DNA of 64,000 nucleotides from assembly GCF_001650915.1 (NCBI RefSeq), contig NZ_LXYO01000036.1, positions 1 through 64,000 of the forward strand, written 5' to 3'. The position numbers and the translations under genes are program-made. The stretch is from Marinobacter sp. EhC06 (GTDB lineage Bacteria > Pseudomonadota > Gammaproteobacteria > Pseudomonadales > Oleiphilaceae). Below, piece after piece: positions 51,259 through 61,322 of this stretch (position 1 is the first letter of the stretch; each line of letters begins with the position of its first letter). The notes beneath the pieces are model-generated. The model worked only from the letters and a program-made list of their open reading frames with translations, was not told the origin of the DNA and did not search any database.

Positions 51259-53199
51259 ATGTTAACGATAACCGATCTCAGTTTACAACGGGGCGGCGTC
51301 TGGTTGCTAGAATCCGTCAACCTTACCGTGCAGCCCGGTCAGCGTGTCGCCATCGTCGGTGCCAATGGTGCCGGCAAATCCAGTCTTTTCCAGCTCTTGC
51401 TGGGCCAGTTGGCGCCGGAGCAGGGAGCGGTCTCCCTACCCGGTGGTTGTCGCATTGCCCACATGGCACAGGAAGTCGAAGCAACCGACCGCAGTGCCCG
51501 GGATTTTGTCCTTGATGGCGATCTGGATCTGCGTCGCCTTGAAGCGGAGCTTGCCAGGGCAGAAGGCGCCGGTGATGACCATGCCATTGCCCGCATACAC
51601 GGGGAACTGGATGTGCACGAGGCCTGGTCTGCAGCCCGCAGGGCCGAGGCATTGTTGCGGGGGCTGGGATTCACTGACGAGGACGCCGACCGGCCGGTGT
51701 CGGCGTTTTCCGGTGGCTGGCGGATCCGGCTTAACCTGGCTCAGGCCCTGATGCGACCTTCGGATCTGCTGCTTCTGGATGAGCCAACCAACCACCTGGA
51801 TCTGGATGCCTGCCTGTGGCTGGAGAACTGGCTGCGCCGCTATCCCGGAACCCTGCTGTTTATCTCTCACGACCGGGATTTTATGGATCGGGTCGCCACC
51901 CATGTGGTGCATTTCGATCGGCGAAAACTGGAGTTGTATACGGGTAATTACTCAGCCTTTGAAGGCCAGCGCAGTGAACGTCTGGCCCAGCAGCAGGCCG
52001 GTTTTGAGCGCCAGCAGGCCAGGATCGCTGAAATTCAGCGCTTCATCGACCGGTTCAAGGCCAAGGCCACCAAGGCCCGCCAGGCCCAGAGTCGGGTCAA
52101 GGCCCTGGAGCGGATGGAACGCATTGCCCCAGCCCATATCGACTCGCCCTTCAGTTTCGAGTTTCCAGTGGCGGAAAAGGTCTCCAACCCATTGTTGTCG
52201 ATACGCAATGGCACGGCGGGCCACGGCGATACCCCGATCCTCAAGGGTATCAATCTGACCTTGCTGCCCGGCAGCCGGATTGGCCTGCTTGGCCCCAATG
52301 GCGCCGGCAAGTCCACGCTGATGGATGCGCTTCGCGGTGAGGGTACCTTGTTGTCCGGGGATCGAACCTGTGGCGAGCATCTGGCCATCGGTTCTTTCGC
52401 CCAGCATCAGCTGGAATCACTGGATCTGGATGCCAGCCCGTTTCTGCATTTGCAGAGGCTGGCGCCGAAAGCGTCAGAGCAGAGTATCCGGAACTTCCTC
52501 GGTGGGTTTGATTTTCACGGCGATGAGGCTTTGAGCGCCGTCCGGTCATTTTCCGGCGGGGAAAAGGCCCGGGTGGCGCTTGCCGTTATTGCCTGGCAGA
52601 AACCGAACCTACTCCTGCTGGACGAGCCCACCAACCACCTGGATCTGGAAATGCGCCAAGCCCTGACCATGGCACTGCAGAACTTTGAAGGCGCCATTGT
52701 GGTGGTCTCCCACGACCGGCACCTGCTGAGAAACACGGTGGACGAGTTCTGGCTGGTCAATGACGGCCGGGTGACGGAATACCAGGGTGATCTTGAGGAC
52801 TACGAGCGCTGGCTGGCCGACCGCCGGAAAGATGATACCGAAGCGCCCAGACGAATGCCGGCCGGACAGCAGGCTGCGGAAGAGACTGCTGACGTGGGTG
52901 AGAGTGCCGAAGACCGGAAGGCACGCAAGCGGGCAGAGGCGGCCGTGCGCCAGAAACTCAGTCCCTATCGTAAAAAGCAGACTGCTCTGGAAAAGGAAAT
53001 GGAGCAGCTTCAGCAGGCGTTGTCAGCTCTGGAGGAACAGCTGTCCGATCCGGGTCTTTATGACGACAGCGGCAAAGCGCGTCTGAAAGAGCTGCTGGGC
53101 GAGCAGGCCACCGCAACCGCCCGCCTGGAAGAGGTGGAGGCCCAGTGGCTTGAAGTCAGTGAAGAGGTGGAATCCCTGGAGGCAGAGCTGAGCGGCTGA
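51259..53199 (+). CDS. yheS: ABC-F family ATPase, YheS type
   Basis: 646 residues, no membrane segments. Two ABC domains (about 1-245 and 310-530) each have Walker A (Gly-Ala-Asn-Gly-Ala-Gly-Lys-Ser; Gly-Pro-Asn-Gly-Ala-Gly-Lys-Ser), Phe-Ser-Gly-Gly and Leu-Leu-Leu-Asp-Glu-Pro-Thr-Asn-His-Leu-Asp. The linker between them holds the Lys/Arg/Ala-rich P-site tRNA interaction motif. A coiled-coil tail (about 555-646) follows. It closely resembles E. coli YheS, an ABC-F factor acting on ribosomes. Confidence 0.93.
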   Translation: MLTITDLSLQRGGVWLLESVNLTVQPGQRVAIVGANGAGKSSLFQLLLGQLAPEQGAVSLPGGCRIAHMAQEVEATDRSARDFVLDGDLDLRRLEAELARAEGAGDDHAIARIHGELDVHEAWSAARRAEALLRGLGFTDEDADRPVSAFSGGWRIRLNLAQALMRPSDLLLLDEPTNHLDLDACLWLENWLRRYPGTLLFISHDRDFMDRVATHVVHFDRRKLELYTGNYSAFEGQRSERLAQQQAGFERQQARIAEIQRFIDRFKAKATKARQAQSRVKALERMERIAPAHIDSPFSFEFPVAEKVSNPLLSIRNGTAGHGDTPILKGINLTLLPGSRIGLLGPNGAGKSTLMDALRGEGTLLSGDRTCGEHLAIGSFAQHQLESLDLDASPFLHLQRLAPKASEQSIRNFLGGFDFHGDEALSAVRSFSGGEKARVALAVIAWQKPNLLLLDEPTNHLDLEMRQALTMALQNFEGAIVVVSHDRHLLRNTVDEFWLVNDGRVTEYQGDLEDYERWLADRRKDDTEAPRRMPAGQQAAEETADVGESAEDRKARKRAEAAVRQKLSPYRKKQTALEKEMEQLQQALSALEEQLSDPGLYDDSGKARLKELLGEQATATARLEEVEAQWLEVSEEVESLEAELSG

Positions 53200-53205
53200 A
53201 TGCCG

Positions 53206-54732
53206 TCAGCCGCCGTTCAGTTCCAGAACAAAATCCTGTTTGGCGAGATAGTCCCGCTCGTTTTCCAGGTCGGCCAGGGTCAGTGGCCTGTCATCCAGCC
53301 AACCCGACGGAAACTCCAGCACCAGCTTGTCTTTGTGAGCAGTGAGGGTGAAGGCCGGAGGTTGTTCCATATTGCGCGGGTGTTGAATCAGAACCGCCAG
53401 GCGAACCAATACGCAGAGGTACCGCAACCTTGCGATATCTTCCGGATCCAGCCCCTCAAAAATGGCGGAGGCGAATTTGCGCCGGTGGCCGCGCACCAGT
53501 GTGGCAAGGTCCCGCTGGAACTGCTGCGTAAAGCCGGGCAGGTCCGAGTAGCGCAACAGGTAGGCACCGTGTTTGTGGTATTGGCTGTGGGAAATGGTCA
53601 GTCCGATCTCGTGCAGCCGGCAGGCCCAGCGCAGGACCTCTTCGTCGGCCGCTGTGTTCAGGCCCCAGGCATCAGCCACCTGTTGCCAGGCGGCCACGGC
53701 TGTTTCCTCGACGGCGGCACCGTGTTCCTGGTCAACGTGGTAACGTTCCTGAAGGGCGGAAATGGTTCTCTCTCTCACATCTTCGTGCTGGATGCGCCCG
53801 ACAATGTCGTAGAGCAGGCCTTCCCGCAGTGCGCCGTCGGCGAAAGCCATGTCCCGGATGCCAAGAGACTGGAATGCCCCCATCAGAATGGCAAAGCCCG
53901 CCGGAAAGATGCTCTGGCGATCCGAACGTACGCCCAGGTCCCCCAGCTTTTCAGTTTTGCCCATATCCACCAGACGCTTGCGAAGCTCCTGCATGGCGGC
54001 AAGGGTAATGGTGCCGTCGGTGATTTTCAGGGTCGCCAGTATGCTGGCAATGGCCTTGATCGAGCCGGATGAGCCGACCGCGCTCTGCCAGCCCACGGAA
54101 CGGTAGTGCTGACGAATATTGAGCAGTTCCTGCTCGGCATGGGTCACTGCCTTGTCCATCTGCCGCTTGGTGATCTTGCCGTCCGGGAAATACCGGTTCC
54201 GGAAGGAGACGCAGCCCATGTGCAGGCTTTCAAGCTCCTGGGGCTCGAACCGCTGGCCGATGATGAACTCGGTGCTGCCACCGCCGATATCGATCACCAG
54301 CCGGCGTCCGATGTCGTCAGACAGAGTGTGGGAGACGCCCAGGTAGATCAGGCGTGCTTCCTCGCGGCCGGCAATGATCTCCACCGGATAACCCAGCACC
54401 TCTTCCGCCCGGGTCATGAATTGATGGGCATTTCGGGCGACGCGCAGCGCGTTGGTGCCAACAATCTGCACCGCTTCCGGGGGCATCCCCTTGAGCCGCT
54501 GTGCGAACCGGCCCAGGCAGGCCAGGGCCCGCTCCTGGGCCTCTTCGGTCAGCCGGTTATACTGATCCAGCCCGGCGCCGAGCTGTACCTTTTCTCCCAT
54601 CTTCTCGAGGGTCCGGATTTCCCCATGCACTAGTCGGGCAACCACCATGTGGAAGCTGTTCGAGCCCATGTCGATGGCTGCGAGAACCTCGGGTGAGGCG
54701 GCAGCGTTTTCGGCGGTGGATGCGGCCGTCAC
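53206..54732 (-). CDS. ppx: exopolyphosphatase (Ppx/GppA family)
   Basis: 508 residues from GTG 54732 behind AGGAT. The ASKHA-type N-terminal phosphatase domain (Asp-Met-Gly-Ser-Asn-Ser-Phe-His near 21-28; Asp-Ile-Gly-Gly-Gly-Ser-Thr-Glu near 147-154) is followed by an HD-like C-terminal region (about 315-500). It removes phosphate from polyphosphate ends, or from pppGpp in the GppA branch; the two are hard to separate by eye. Its neighbour trxA is divergent, the same order as in Pseudomonas. Confidence 0.92.
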   Translation of the reverse strand: MTAASTAENAAASPEVLAAIDMGSNSFHMVVARLVHGEIRTLEKMGEKVQLGAGLDQYNRLTEEAQERALACLGRFAQRLKGMPPEAVQIVGTNALRVARNAHQFMTRAEEVLGYPVEIIAGREEARLIYLGVSHTLSDDIGRRLVIDIGGGSTEFIIGQRFEPQELESLHMGCVSFRNRYFPDGKITKRQMDKAVTHAEQELLNIRQHYRSVGWQSAVGSSGSIKAIASILATLKITDGTITLAAMQELRKRLVDMGKTEKLGDLGVRSDRQSIFPAGFAILMGAFQSLGIRDMAFADGALREGLLYDIVGRIQHEDVRERTISALQERYHVDQEHGAAVEETAVAAWQQVADAWGLNTAADEEVLRWACRLHEIGLTISHSQYHKHGAYLLRYSDLPGFTQQFQRDLATLVRGHRRKFASAIFEGLDPEDIARLRYLCVLVRLAVLIQHPRNMEQPPAFTLTAHKDKLVLEFPSGWLDDRPLTLADLENERDYLAKQDFVLELNGG

Positions 54733-55035
54733 GTGGTCGGAATCCTTTTGATATGAACGTGCCGGGTACTATAAGCGAAATCCCTCAGGCCTGTCAGTAA
54801 CCGGAAAACCCGGTGTTTGACCGGGGTCAGGCGTAGATCGATCCATGGTAGTGGATCTACCGCTTCACATCCGGCTGATCAATCGCGTAAAGTATGTCGT
54901 ACCGTGATTTGGGTGAAAGGTTGTCTGCAAACCCGGGCAGCCTTCAGCGACAGTCAACAGCACCTGTGCCCGGTATGGTAATCCCACCAGGGACATGCCG
55001 ATGTGCAGCAGTAGTGCATGAATCAGGAAAAGGTA
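54733..55035. other. ppx-trxA divergent intergenic region
   Basis: 303 bases without a gene. It contains a 7-bp inverted repeat GTAGATC (54833-54839) and GATCTAC (54854-54860) and several CCGG-rich short dyads. Promoters for both genes must lie here, but no pair of hexamers stands out. The trxA start has an AGGAAAAGGT site. Confidence 0.4.
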
Positions 55036-55362
55036 ATGAGCGGAAATATCGTAAATGTAACCGACGCTTCTTTTGAGCAGGATGTACTGCAGTCCGACGT
55101 CCCCGTATTGGTGGACTACTGGGCCGAGTGGTGCGGTCCCTGCAAGATGATTGCGCCGGTGCTTGAAGAGATTGCCGACGAATACGACGGCAAACTGAAA
55201 GTCTGCAAGCTCAACATTGACGAAAACGAGCAGACCCCGCCGAAGTTCAACATCCGTGGTATCCCCACCCTGATGCTGTTCAAGAACGGCAATGTGGACG
55301 CCACCAAGGTCGGCGCACTCTCCAAATCTCAGCTGGCGGCCTTCCTGGACAGCAATCTCTGA
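55036..55362 (+). CDS. trxA: thioredoxin 1
   Basis: 108 residues from ATG 55036, which is closest to the ribosome-binding site; an ATG 18 bases earlier is also in frame. The active site Trp-Cys33-Gly-Pro-Cys36, cis-Pro loop (Gly-Ile-Pro-Thr) and buried Asp are present. It is the general cytoplasmic protein disulfide reductase. Confidence 0.97.
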   Translation: MSGNIVNVTDASFEQDVLQSDVPVLVDYWAEWCGPCKMIAPVLEEIADEYDGKLKVCKLNIDENEQTPPKFNIRGIPTLMLFKNGNVDATKVGALSKSQLAAFLDSNL

Positions 55363-55381
55363 TTGCAGTCGGGCCACCAGA

Positions 55382-55419
55382 AACCGCTCCTGAGTCGAGG
55401 CTCAGGGGCGGTTTTTTTA
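55382..55419 (+). terminator. intrinsic terminator of trxA
   Basis: A 12-bp stem, ACCGCTCCTGAG with CTCAGGGGCGGT (one G-T pair), followed by seven T residues. It lies 20 bases after the trxA stop and just before the convergent moaE end. Confidence 0.92.
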
Positions 55420-55426
55420 TGGCCAG

Positions 55427-55873
55427 TTACTTCCAGTCCCCAGAGCGCGCCAGATCGGATTCTTTCTGTTCCACCCAGTGCTCTCCGTCTGAGGTGATTT
55501 CTTTCTTCCAGAACGGCGCCGAGGTCTTCAGGGCGTCCATGATGAATTCGCAGGCCGCGAACGCGTCCCCCCGGTGGGCACTACACACCCCCACGAAGAC
55601 AATCTGGTCGCACAACGCCAGTCGCCCGACCCGGTGAATGACTCGGACCTTGCGCACATCCCAGCGTTTTGAGGCCTCATCAAGAAGCCCCTGGATCACC
55701 TGTTCCGTCATCCGGGGGTAGTGCTCCAGGTAAAGTCCCGTGACGCCCTGCAGGTCGCCGCTGTCCCTTACCAGGCCGGTGAACGTCGCAATGGCGCCGG
55801 TGCCGGCACCGTTGTCACGAAGCGCGGCGTACTCGGTGGCAACATCAAAATCTTCAGACTGGACCGAAATCAT
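55427..55873 (-). CDS. moaE: molybdopterin synthase catalytic subunit
   Basis: 148 residues from Met at 55873, one base after the moaD stop. MoaE features: Gly-Ala-Ile-Ala-Thr-Phe-Thr-Gly-Leu-Val-Arg, Leu-Glu-His-Tyr-Pro, His-Arg-Val-Gly-x-Leu, and Phe-Trp-Lys-Lys-Glu with the catalytic lysine. It transfers sulfur from MoaD onto the pterin precursor. It is last in the moaB-moeA-moaD-moaE operon. Confidence 0.95.
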   Translation of the reverse strand: MISVQSEDFDVATEYAALRDNGAGTGAIATFTGLVRDSGDLQGVTGLYLEHYPRMTEQVIQGLLDEASKRWDVRKVRVIHRVGRLALCDQIVFVGVCSAHRGDAFAACEFIMDALKTSAPFWKKEITSDGEHWVEQKESDLARSGDWK

Positions 55874-55874
55874 C

Positions 55875-56135
55875 TCAACCTCCGGTGACCGGCGGGAAAA
55901 AGGCCAGCTCATCGCCGGCTTTTATCTCGGAACCGGGTTTCGCCATGGCCTGGTTGATCGCAATCATCACTGGCTGGTCGCCCTGCAACTGGCTCCAGGG
56001 GCCGCCCTGGCTGGCCAGCTCTGCCAGCACATCGCCAGCGGTCAGGCCGGGCCTGGCGTCTACGGCCAGTTGGTCGGTTTTCAGCTCCTCGCGCAGGCGG
56101 GCAAAGAAACGTACCGTAATCGTGTTATCACTCAT
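55875..56135 (-). CDS. moaD: molybdopterin synthase sulfur carrier subunit
   Basis: An 86-residue ubiquitin-like protein ending in Gly-Gly, the residue pair that is adenylated and thiocarboxylated. It starts 2 bases after the moeA stop and its stop abuts moaE. A hydrophobic Phe-Phe-Pro-Pro-Val segment precedes the Gly-Gly, as in other MoaD proteins. Confidence 0.94.
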   Translation of the reverse strand: MSDNTITVRFFARLREELKTDQLAVDARPGLTAGDVLAELASQGGPWSQLQGDQPVMIAINQAMAKPGSEIKAGDELAFFPPVTGG

Positions 56136-56137
56136 GG

Positions 56138-57352
56138 TCAGCTCAACAGTTCCGCAAACGAATAGTAGGTTAGCAGGTCACCGGGGCTTACTGTGGTGTT
56201 TTCGGGCACCACGGCCAGTCCGTCCGCCCAGCAGGTGGAGCTCAGGATGCCCGAGCTCTGATTGGGGTATGCGGCTACTACCGGCCCGGATCCCCGGCTT
56301 TCCTTCCGGGCCCTGACAAACTCCCGGCGCACCGATGCCGAGGAAATGGAAAAGTCTGCGGGTATCCGCTCGCCCGAGAGAGGTTTCGGGTTGCGCCCCT
56401 GGCGTTTCCGGATGTAGGGCATGCCCACCATCAGGAAAGTGACCAGCACGGATCCGGGATTGCCGGGCAGTCCCAGCACCGGCGTTCCGCCGATGGCACC
56501 AAAAGCCACGGGTTTGCCGGGTTTGATCGCCATTTTCCAGAGCGACAGGCTGCCGGACTCCTCCAGCACCGCTCGTACATGATCTTCCTCACCCACGGAA
56601 ACGCCCCCGCTGGTGATAATCAGATCGGCAGACTCCGCCGCACGCAACAGCGTTTCCCGGGTGGCCTCGCGTTTGTCCTTCAGTGTCTCGCACAGCACGA
56701 CGTTGCAACCGGCTTCGGTGAGCAGCCCCATCAGAGTGAAGCGGTTACTGTTGTAGATCTGTCCCGGCCCGAGGGGCGTGCCAGGGTCCACCAGCTCATC
56801 TCCGGTGGAGAGAATGGCGACTTTCAGCCGCGCCAGAACGGCAACCCGGGCAACGCCCATGGACGCCAGCAGCCCCATCTCGTTCGGGCGCACCTGTGTG
56901 CCTTTTGCCAGCGCAAGGTCGCCCCGGGTCAGATCCTGGCCCCGTCGGCGAATATTCTGGCCTTGGTCTACCTCTGCCTGGACAAGAATTCCGCCGTCCG
57001 TCACCTCAATCCGCTCTTGCATCACCACCGAGTCGGCACCCTCGGGAATCTCTGAGCCGGTAAAAATGCGCGCGGCAGTGCCGGGCTCCAGGGGCTTCGG
57101 CGCTTCACCGGCCGGAATCCGCGCCGAGACCGGTATGGGCTGATCGCCATGAAGATCCTGTTTGCGCAGGGCGTATCCGTCCACCGCACTGTTATCTGCC
57201 GGCGGCACGTCTGCCGGAACATAGTGGTTCTCGGCAAGAACCCGGCCCAGGGAGTCGGCCAGGGCGACGGTTTCAATCTGCGTAACCACCGGTGCTTCCG
57301 ACAACAGGTGGTCCAATGCATTTTCCAGGGGCGTGAGGTTTGGGTTGGCCAT
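56138..57352 (-). CDS. moeA: molybdopterin molybdotransferase
   Basis: 404 residues from Met at 57352, which follows GGAG; a start 57 bases earlier is possible. Family motifs: Asp-Asn-Ser-Ala-Val-Asp-Gly-Tyr-Ala, Ile-Phe-Thr-Gly-Ser-Glu-Ile-Pro, Ser-Thr-Gly-Asp-Glu-Leu, Thr-Ser-Gly-Gly-Val-Ser-Val-Gly and Leu-Pro-Gly-Asn-Pro. MoeA inserts molybdate into adenylated molybdopterin. Confidence 0.95.
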   Translation of the reverse strand: MANPNLTPLENALDHLLSEAPVVTQIETVALADSLGRVLAENHYVPADVPPADNSAVDGYALRKQDLHGDQPIPVSARIPAGEAPKPLEPGTAARIFTGSEIPEGADSVVMQERIEVTDGGILVQAEVDQGQNIRRRGQDLTRGDLALAKGTQVRPNEMGLLASMGVARVAVLARLKVAILSTGDELVDPGTPLGPGQIYNSNRFTLMGLLTEAGCNVVLCETLKDKREATRETLLRAAESADLIITSGGVSVGEEDHVRAVLEESGSLSLWKMAIKPGKPVAFGAIGGTPVLGLPGNPGSVLVTFLMVGMPYIRKRQGRNPKPLSGERIPADFSISSASVRREFVRARKESRGSGPVVAAYPNQSSGILSSTCWADGLAVVPENTTVSPGDLLTYYSFAELLS

Positions 57353-57386
57353 CAATTCTGAACTCCGGTCAGGATGTCTTCTCGCC

Positions 57387-57959
57387 TCAGCGCTTGGCGC
57401 GCTGTCCAATCACTTCGTTGAGCCGCTGCATGGGCTTCTCGGGTTTGCGTAAGACCAGGCCCGAGAAATTGCACGGCGTGTGACGGCTGTCCAGTTGACT
57501 GAGGAGAATGCCTTCCCAGCCGGTGCGGCAGGCACCGGTCGAGCCGGGCAGGCAGAAAATCACCGTATGGTTCGCCATCCCCGCCATCGCCCGTGACTGC
57601 ACGGTCGAAGATCCGATCTCGGCGGCGGACAGGCGACGGAATTCCTCGCCAAAGCCTTCTACGGTTTTGTCCAGCAAAGGCCTGACTGCCTCCGGCGTGC
57701 TGTCGCGTTCAAGCAGACCGGTGCCACCGGTAATGATCACGACATGCACCTGGGAATCGGCGATCCAGTTGGACAACAAGGCCCGCACCAGATATACGTC
57801 GTCAGGCAGGATCCGGCGGGCGACCAGGTTGTGGCCGGCCTCGACCACGCTGTCCTCCAGGAACTGCCCGGAGGTGTCCTGTTCAGGCCCCCGTGTATCG
57901 GACACGGTCAGCAGGGCAACGTTCAGGGGTTTGAGTTCGGTACTGGGTACACTGCTCAT
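57387..57959 (-). CDS. moaB: molybdopterin adenylyltransferase MoaB-type
   Basis: A 190-residue MogA/MoaB-fold protein: Leu-Thr-Val-Ser-Asp-Thr-Arg, Ile-Ile-Thr-Gly-Gly-Thr-Gly, Ser-Arg-Ala-Met-Ala-Gly and Cys-Leu-Pro-Gly-Ser. It adenylates molybdopterin or acts as the MogA counterpart. It is first in the leftward moaB-moeA-moaD-moaE operon. Confidence 0.93.
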   Translation of the reverse strand: MSSVPSTELKPLNVALLTVSDTRGPEQDTSGQFLEDSVVEAGHNLVARRILPDDVYLVRALLSNWIADSQVHVVIITGGTGLLERDSTPEAVRPLLDKTVEGFGEEFRRLSAAEIGSSTVQSRAMAGMANHTVIFCLPGSTGACRTGWEGILLSQLDSRHTPCNFSGLVLRKPEKPMQRLNEVIGQRAKR

Positions 57960-58324
57960 GGATGGCGCTCCAGAATCGTTGAAAAGTGGTTATACGCCAG
58001 TATCGCCATCACGGGCTTCCAATGGAAGGGAGTAACCCATCAGGGGGAGGCTCTAGAGGCCTGTTGTGGCCGGTTTGACGTGAAATTGCCGTTAATTTGT
58101 GCAGTGCACTTGACATTCGCCAGTCAGGTGGCCGATGATCGCTCTTGCCCGGCGAACGGTTGTTCCCACTCTCTGGCTTCAGTACCTTAATTCCGGACTC
58201 CATCTACACCGGTTGCTCCAACTGGCCAGCATCAAGTTCAGCGTTTTTTTACGATCAATACGTTCAGGGGCACCCCTGTCATTCCAATACTCGTTTACTT
58301 CCATTCCTGAAAATCCAACAAACT
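57960..58324 (+). other. moaB-rho divergent region and long rho leader
   Basis: 365 bases without a confident gene. It holds a good rho promoter candidate and a leader of about 180 bases before ATG 58325. A frame in phase with rho reaches back to 58145, but its translation has no family resemblance and lacks a ribosome-binding site. A long leader fits the known autoregulation of rho in E. coli by premature termination. Confidence 0.5.
58110..58139 (+). promoter_or_regulatory. candidate rho promoter
   Basis: A perfect -35 TTGACA (58110-58115) is followed after 18 bases by GATGAT (58134-58139) as a -10 matching 4 of 6. The -35 is directly preceded by a GTGCA-G-TGCAC palindrome (58100-58110) that could be an operator. 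Confidence 0.5.
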
Positions 58325-59587
<1,263 letters not shown>

Positions 59588-59632
59588 TCTCTTCCTAGCT
59601 AGGACAAGCGCCTCTGGTTTTGGGGGCTGGCA

Positions 59633-59733
59633 GAGCCGGGGAGAACCTCCCCGGACACGCCGTGAACCCATCCCTGGGGGCTCGGCATTGCCATCCTTGG
59701 CAATGCACGGTCCGGGGAGGTTCTCCCCGGCTC
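59633..59733. repeat. second composite palindrome with two inner hairpins
   Basis: A perfect 24-bp outer inverted repeat (59633-59656 with 59710-59733; G/C-rich, core CCGGGGAGAACC) encloses CCCA-TCCC-TGGG (about 59668-59679) and a 9-bp stem GCATTGCCA-TCCT-TGGCAATGC (59685-59706). The layout equals that at 34221-34308 although the outer stems are unrelated. It lies between rho and ubiD, which run in the same direction, so it is not simply a convergent-gene terminator. Confidence 0.85.
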
Positions 59734-59833
59734 CGCCGTTCATACCAAGTGCGCGCATCTTGTTCCAACTGCCTTAAAGCAGTCCAGCGACCACCGATCT
59801 CCGTAGTACTGGCATATCTGAACGGAGTAACCG

Positions 59834-61321
59834 ATGAAATACAACGACCTGCGAGACTTCATTGACCAGCTGGAAAAGCTGGGTGAGCTGAAACGTATCA
59901 GCGTAGAAGTCGACCCTCACCTCGAAATGACCGAAATCTGCGACCGCACCCTGCGGGCAGGTGGTCCTGCGTTGTTGTTTGAAAATCCCAAGGGCTATGA
60001 CATGCCGGTGCTGGCCAACCTGTTCGGGACACCGAAACGGGTGGCGCTGGGTATGGGGCAGGACAACGTCACAGCGCTTCGGGACATCGGCAAGCTGCTG
60101 GCGTTTCTCAAGGAACCGGATCCCCCCAAGGGTTTCCGGGATGCCATCGAGAAGCTGCCGCTGTTCCGGCAGGTGATGCGTATGAGTCCCAAGGTGCTTC
60201 GTTCTGCGCCCTGTCAGGATGTGGTGATCGAGAAGGATCAGGTGGACCTGTACCAGATACCGGTTCAGCACTGCTGGCCCGGCGATGCCGGACCGCTGGT
60301 GACCTGGCCCCTGGTGATTACCCGCGGGCCCCACAAAGAGCGCCAGAACCTGGGTATCTACCGCCAGCAGGTCATCGGCCGCAACCGGCTGATCATGCGC
60401 TGGCTGAGTCACCGCGGCGGTGCACTGGACTTTCAGGAGTTCCAGAAGGCCAATCCGGGTCAGCCCTATCCGGTTGCCGTGGCCCTGGGTGCCGACCCGG
60501 CGACCATTCTGGGGGCGGTAACGCCGGTGCCCGATACCCTGTCGGAATATGCGTTTGCCGGGCTGCTGCGCGGCAGCCGGACCGAGCTGGTCAAGGCAGG
60601 CCTGAGTGATCTGCAGGTGCCGGCGAGCGCCGAAATCGTGCTGGAAGGTTTCATCTACCCGGATGATATGGCGCCGGAAGGACCGTTCGGTGATCACACC
60701 GGTTACTACAACGAAGTGGACCACTTCCCGGTATTCACCGTAGAACGGGTCACTCATCGTCGGGATCCGATCTATCACAGTACCTATACCGGTCGACCGC
60801 CTGATGAGCCGGCGATCCTCGGGGTGGCTCTGAATGAGGTGTTCATCCCGATTCTGCAAAAGCAGTTTCCGGAGATCGTCGATTTCTACCTGCCGCCGGA
60901 GGGCTGTTCCTATCGGCTTGCAGTGGTGACCATGAAGAAACAGTACCCCGGCCATGCCAAACGGGTGATGATGGGGGTATGGTCATTCCTGCGGCAGTTC
61001 ATGTACACCAAGTTTGTAATTGTCACGGATGACGACGTGAATGCCCGCAACTGGGAAGACGTGATCTGGGCGATCACAACCCGGATGGATCCTGTCCGGG
61101 ATACCACGCTGGTAGAGAATACGCCCATCGATTACCTGGACTTTGCCTCACCGGTCTCCGGCCTGGGATCCAAGATGGGGATGGACGCCACCAACAAGTG
61201 GCCGGGCGAGACCACCCGCGAATGGGGTGAGCCCATCACCATGACAGACGACGTTAAAAAGCGCGTCGATGAGTTGTGGGATACCCTGGGCATTGAAAGT
61301 CCGGCATCGCGCCCCGACTGA
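59834..61321 (+). CDS. ubiD: UbiD, 3-polyprenyl-4-hydroxybenzoate decarboxylase
   Basis: A 495-residue prenylated-FMN-dependent decarboxylase of ubiquinone synthesis, similar in length to E. coli UbiD. The conserved Glu-Gly-Pro-Phe-Gly-Asp-His-Thr-Gly-Tyr-Tyr motif, with the catalytic Glu, is present, together with Ile-Pro-Val-Gln-His-Cys-Trp and the prFMN-binding Arg residues. It is separated from rho by a palindrome and followed directly by a reductase gene, starting two bases after its stop. Confidence 0.96.
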   Translation: MKYNDLRDFIDQLEKLGELKRISVEVDPHLEMTEICDRTLRAGGPALLFENPKGYDMPVLANLFGTPKRVALGMGQDNVTALRDIGKLLAFLKEPDPPKGFRDAIEKLPLFRQVMRMSPKVLRSAPCQDVVIEKDQVDLYQIPVQHCWPGDAGPLVTWPLVITRGPHKERQNLGIYRQQVIGRNRLIMRWLSHRGGALDFQEFQKANPGQPYPVAVALGADPATILGAVTPVPDTLSEYAFAGLLRGSRTELVKAGLSDLQVPASAEIVLEGFIYPDDMAPEGPFGDHTGYYNEVDHFPVFTVERVTHRRDPIYHSTYTGRPPDEPAILGVALNEVFIPILQKQFPEIVDFYLPPEGCSYRLAVVTMKKQYPGHAKRVMMGVWSFLRQFMYTKFVIVTDDDVNARNWEDVIWAITTRMDPVRDTTLVENTPIDYLDFASPVSGLGSKMGMDATNKWPGETTREWGEPITMTDDVKKRVDELWDTLGIESPASRPD

Positions 61322-61322
61322 T

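Noticed and set aside
53200..54072. 290-codon plus-strand frame opposite ppx
   Set aside because: No recognisable motifs; ppx on the minus strand is well supported.
58145..58324. 60-codon upstream extension of Rho
   Set aside because: The known Rho N terminus begins at 58325, and the extension has no homology-like features or ribosome-binding site.
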